Source: Bacteroidota bacterium
GTDB lineage: Bacteria; Bacteroidota; Bacteroidia; Chitinophagales; Chitinophagaceae
DNA: 14,280 nt
Assembly: GCA_023430465.1 (NCBI GenBank)
Contig: JAEZAM010000139.1
Coordinates: 1-14,280, forward strand
Reading direction: 5' to 3'
Of the stretch, positions 14,260 to 14,280 are shown piece after piece. Every line of letters begins with the position of its first letter. Position 1 is the first letter of the stretch. The notes below the pieces were generated by a model that was given only the letters and a program-made list of their open reading frames with translations, was not told the DNA's origin and did not search any database. Made by a program: the position numbers and the translations under genes.

Positions 14260-14280
14260 GACAAAATCCAGGGGCTGGGG

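Overview
The window reads as Bacteroidota chromosome, most probably a Chitinophagaceae-like soil or aquatic member. The grounds are a SusC/SusD pair, an ECF sigma/FecR pair with a DUF4974-type FecR C-terminus, lipoprotein signals on every secreted enzyme, no clear Shine-Dalgarno sequences, and a TAnnTTTG-like -7 element before one gene. The genus is inference; no rRNA or marker gene is present.

Layout. At the left edge a plus-strand DUF892/YciF ferritin-like gene (85-774) with a histone-like Lys/Ala tail ends 8 bases from the oppositely oriented last gene of a large minus-strand cluster. That cluster, read from right to left, is: ECF sigma factor (12320-11691), FecR anti-sigma factor (11631-10636), SusC with an N-terminal STN signalling domain (10609-7136), SusD (7110-5485), SusE-like lipoprotein (5471-4305), GH76 alpha-1,6-mannanase (4211-3051) and GH92 alpha-mannosidase (2945-783). 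On the right, on the plus strand, are a Rid-family protein (12545-12958) and a ChaA-type cation/proton antiporter (13174-14259). Between them lies a 5'-truncated minus-strand remnant that looks like the C-terminus of a different (CPA1/NhaP-type) antiporter.

How it works together. The cluster is a compact polysaccharide utilisation locus predicted to act on alpha-mannan, such as fungal cell-wall mannan. GH76 would cut the alpha-1,6 backbone, SusD/SusE bind glycan, SusC imports oligosaccharides using TonB energy, and GH92 trims alpha-mannosides. Control is predicted to be trans-envelope: substrate-loaded SusC signals through its STN domain to FecR, which releases the sigma factor.

The most notable non-coding structure is a pair of 32-base elements, identical at 28 positions, each preceded by a T8 tract. 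They lie upstream of the sigma gene and upstream of fecR and read like two copies of one autoregulated ECF promoter. The second copy overlaps the 3' end of the sigma gene, so its T-tract also encodes the protein's Phe-rich C-terminus. A perfect 10-bp hairpin followed by a T-rich tract between susE and GH76 may separate transport genes from enzyme genes. Two dispersed repeat types (a CACTCCG heptamer array and a CTTCGACAGGCTCAG element) sit in the gaps around the enzyme genes.
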